Assembly: GCA_955652245.1 (NCBI GenBank)
Contig: CATPAV010000005.1
Coordinates: forward strand, 1 to 5,818
DNA: 5,818 nt
From: an uncultured Candidatus Udaeobacter sp.
Lineage (GTDB): Bacteria; Verrucomicrobiota; Verrucomicrobiia; Chthoniobacterales; UBA10450
Direction of reading: 5' to 3'
Under the pieces are notes generated by a model. It made no database searches and had not been told where the DNA came from. It worked only from the letters and a program-made list of their open reading frames with translations. The translations under genes and the position numbers were made by a program. How positions within the stretch are numbered: position 1 is the stretch's first letter; the number at the start of each line of letters is the position of its first letter. Below are positions 4,245-5,818 of the stretch, in pieces.

Positions 4245-5818
4245 ATGGTCGGGTGGATTTTAAAGAAGATTTTAGGGTCGAAGAACCAGCGCGAGCTGAA
4301 ACGCCTGATGCCGATCGTGCGCCGGGTCAACGACTTCGATGAGCAATTCAAGAGCTTGTCAGATGAGGAATTGCGGGCCAAAACCGCGGTCTGGAAGGAA
4401 GAATTCGCGAAAATTCCGGAGCTCGAAGATCAGTGGAAGCGGCTTGATGAGATCTTGCCCGAAGCGTTTGCGGTCGTGAAGAACGCCGCCCGCCGGCTGA
4501 AAGATCGACAAGATAGTTTCACGGTCTGCGATCAGCCGATGAAGTGGGACATGGTGCACTTCGACGTGCAACTGCTGGGCGGCATTGTTTTGCATCGCGG
4601 CCGGATCGCCGAGATGGCCACCGGAGAAGGCAAAACGCTCGTGGCGACACTGCCGCTTTATCTCAATGCGCTCACCGGGCGCGGCGTGCATCTGGTCACG
4701 GTCAACGACTATCTCGCGCGACGCGACGCGGAATGGATGGGTCGGCTCTACGATTTCCTTGGGCTCACGGTTGGCTGCATTCAACACGACCAGGAGCCGG
4801 ACTTGCGTCGCGAACAGTACGCAATGGACATTACTTATGGGACGAACAGCGAGTTCGGGTTCGATTATCTCCGCGACAACGGCATGGCAACGACGCGCGA
4901 GCAGCAAGTGCAGCGCGGCTATTATTACGCGATTGTCGATGAAGTCGATTCCATCTTGATCGACGAAGCGCGCACCCCGCTCATCATCAGCGGCCCGGCG
5001 ACGATCTCGACGCATCAGTACGACAGATGGAAACCGCTTATTGAGCAGTTGGTTCGTAAACAAAATATGCTCTGTAACCGGCTGGCGAGTGAGGCGATCG
5101 AGAAATTCGAGCAGGGTGACGTGGAGATGGGTGGCCGTCTCATGTTCAAAGTGAAGCTCGGGCAGCCGCGCAACAAACAGCTCTTGCGTATGATGGAAGA
5201 TCCCGAAAAGCGTCGCGCGGTGGATAAAGCGGAGCTTTCTTTTTATCAAGACACCCGCAAAGAGGAGCTGTTCGCGCTCAAGGAAGAACTCTTCTTCACG
5301 ATCGATGAGAAATCGAACGAGGCTGATCTATCAGAGCAGGGCCGGAATTTCCTTAACCCAGACGATCCGAATGCATTTGTGCTGCCGGATTTGATCAACG
5401 AATTCACCGAGATCGATCTCGATCCATCACTGTCGCAAGAGGAAAAGGACAAGAAAAAAGCGGAGCGCCAACAGCATTGCGACGAGCAAGCCGAGCGGAT
5501 CCACAACATCTCGCAATTGCTGCGCGCCTACTGCCTCTTCGAAAAAGACGTTCAATATGTCATCGAGGAGAACAAGGTCGTGATTGTCGATGAATTCACC
5601 GGCCGCAAAATGCCGGGACGCCGTTGGAGCGACGGGTTGCATCAAGCCGTCGAAGCCAAGGAAGGCGTCCAGATCGATCGCGAAACGCAAACGCTGGCGA
5701 CGATTACGATCCAAAATTATTTCCGGCTTTACCAAAAGCTCGCCGGCATGACCGGCACGGCCGAGACCGAAGCGGCGGAGTTTCACGATATTTACAAACT
5801 CGACGTTAACGTCATTCC
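4245..5818 (+). CDS. secA: Preprotein translocase ATPase SecA, N-terminal 524 residues (cut by window edge)
   Basis: SecA drives unfolded preproteins through SecYEG using ATP. The frame is open to the right edge; a nearby in-frame stop at 4215-4217 and no other start codon fix the ATG at 4245 (MVGWILKKILGSKNQREL). Visible motifs: FDVQLLGG before Walker A MATGEGKT at 124-131 (Lys130); VTVNDYLARRDAEWMG; YGTNSEFGFDYLRDN; Walker B DEVDSILIDEART starting at Asp232; DEFTGR at 449-454; and NYFRLYQKLAGMTGTAETEAAEF, with GMTGTA at 501-506. Compared with E. coli SecA, the stretch from ISGPA (248-252) to IHNISQLLRAY (from 419) is about 90 residues longer. Most of the extra lies at about 268-348, in the preprotein-crosslinking domain, with a second charged addition (LSQEEKDKKKAERQQ) before 419. 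This enlarged form resembles Bacteroidota-type SecA. The helical scaffold, wing and C-terminal zinc-binding tail are outside the window. No Shine-Dalgarno site. Confidence 0.96.
   Translation, partial: MVGWILKKILGSKNQRELKRLMPIVRRVNDFDEQFKSLSDEELRAKTAVWKEEFAKIPELEDQWKRLDEILPEAFAVVKNAARRLKDRQDSFTVCDQPMKWDMVHFDVQLLGGIVLHRGRIAEMATGEGKTLVATLPLYLNALTGRGVHLVTVNDYLARRDAEWMGRLYDFLGLTVGCIQHDQEPDLRREQYAMDITYGTNSEFGFDYLRDNGMATTREQQVQRGYYYAIVDEVDSILIDEARTPLIISGPATISTHQYDRWKPLIEQLVRKQNMLCNRLASEAIEKFEQGDVEMGGRLMFKVKLGQPRNKQLLRMMEDPEKRRAVDKAELSFYQDTRKEELFALKEELFFTIDEKSNEADLSEQGRNFLNPDDPNAFVLPDLINEFTEIDLDPSLSQEEKDKKKAERQQHCDEQAERIHNISQLLRAYCLFEKDVQYVIEENKVVIVDEFTGRKMPGRRWSDGLHQAVEAKEGVQIDRETQTLATITIQNYFRLYQKLAGMTGTAETEAAEFHDIYKLDVNVI

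Noticed and set aside
4359..5249. A 296-codon minus-strand frame
   Set aside because: It is antisense to secA, whose motifs are intact across the whole interval; the long frame reflects secA codon bias.
5427..5786. A 119-codon minus-strand frame with a hydrophobic end
   Set aside because: It is antisense to the conserved DEFTGR to GMTGTA part of secA; the hydrophobic stretch is the complement of a Lys/Glu-rich segment.

Overview
The window carries six recognisable housekeeping genes and an unusually repeat-rich set of intergenic gaps. On the minus strand, in transcription order, lie ridA (3615-4037), an optional 54-codon frame (3444-3608), pyrE (2881-3447), sdhC (2117-2884), sdhA (189-2120) and the first 47 codons of sdhB (142 to the window edge). 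Diverging from them on the plus strand is secA (4245 to the right edge, first 524 codons).

The protein types point to a Gram-negative bacterium of the PVC/FCB assemblage, most likely Verrucomicrobiota. SdhA, SdhB and the single five-helix SdhC are the type-B, menaquinone-linked form. SecA has the enlarged preprotein-crosslinking region that I associate with Bacteroidota-type and related SecA, and PyrE is the Thermus-family form. No gene start has a convincing Shine-Dalgarno sequence, which also fits these phyla. The phylum call is inference from remembered family sequences, not from a search.

The minus-strand genes are tightly packed. pyrE/sdhC and sdhC/sdhA each overlap by ATGA, and the small frame before pyrE would overlap pyrE in the same way. 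This suggests one transcription unit with translational coupling that joins a pyrimidine gene to respiratory complex II. RidA deaminates reactive enamines/imines, PyrE makes orotidine monophosphate, and SdhCAB oxidises succinate and reduces quinone. SecA is the motor of protein export and is probably regulated separately.

The most notable content is in the gaps. (1) Between ridA and pyrE is a ~111-bp nested palindrome (3455-3565) with two alternative folds, ending about 7 nt before the pyrE start. (2) Between ridA and secA are two inverted REP-like units (GTAG, one base, 7-base stem, 3-base loop), followed by a 31-nt element. (3) A second copy of that 31-nt element (28 of 31 identical) sits inside the operon, between sdhA and sdhB. 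(4) The best secA promoter candidate takes its -35 box from a decayed tail of the same 31-nt element. I found no tRNA, rRNA, CRISPR array, transposase or phage gene, and no plainly new multi-gene system. The repeat families and the pyrE-sdh coupling are the points worth following up.
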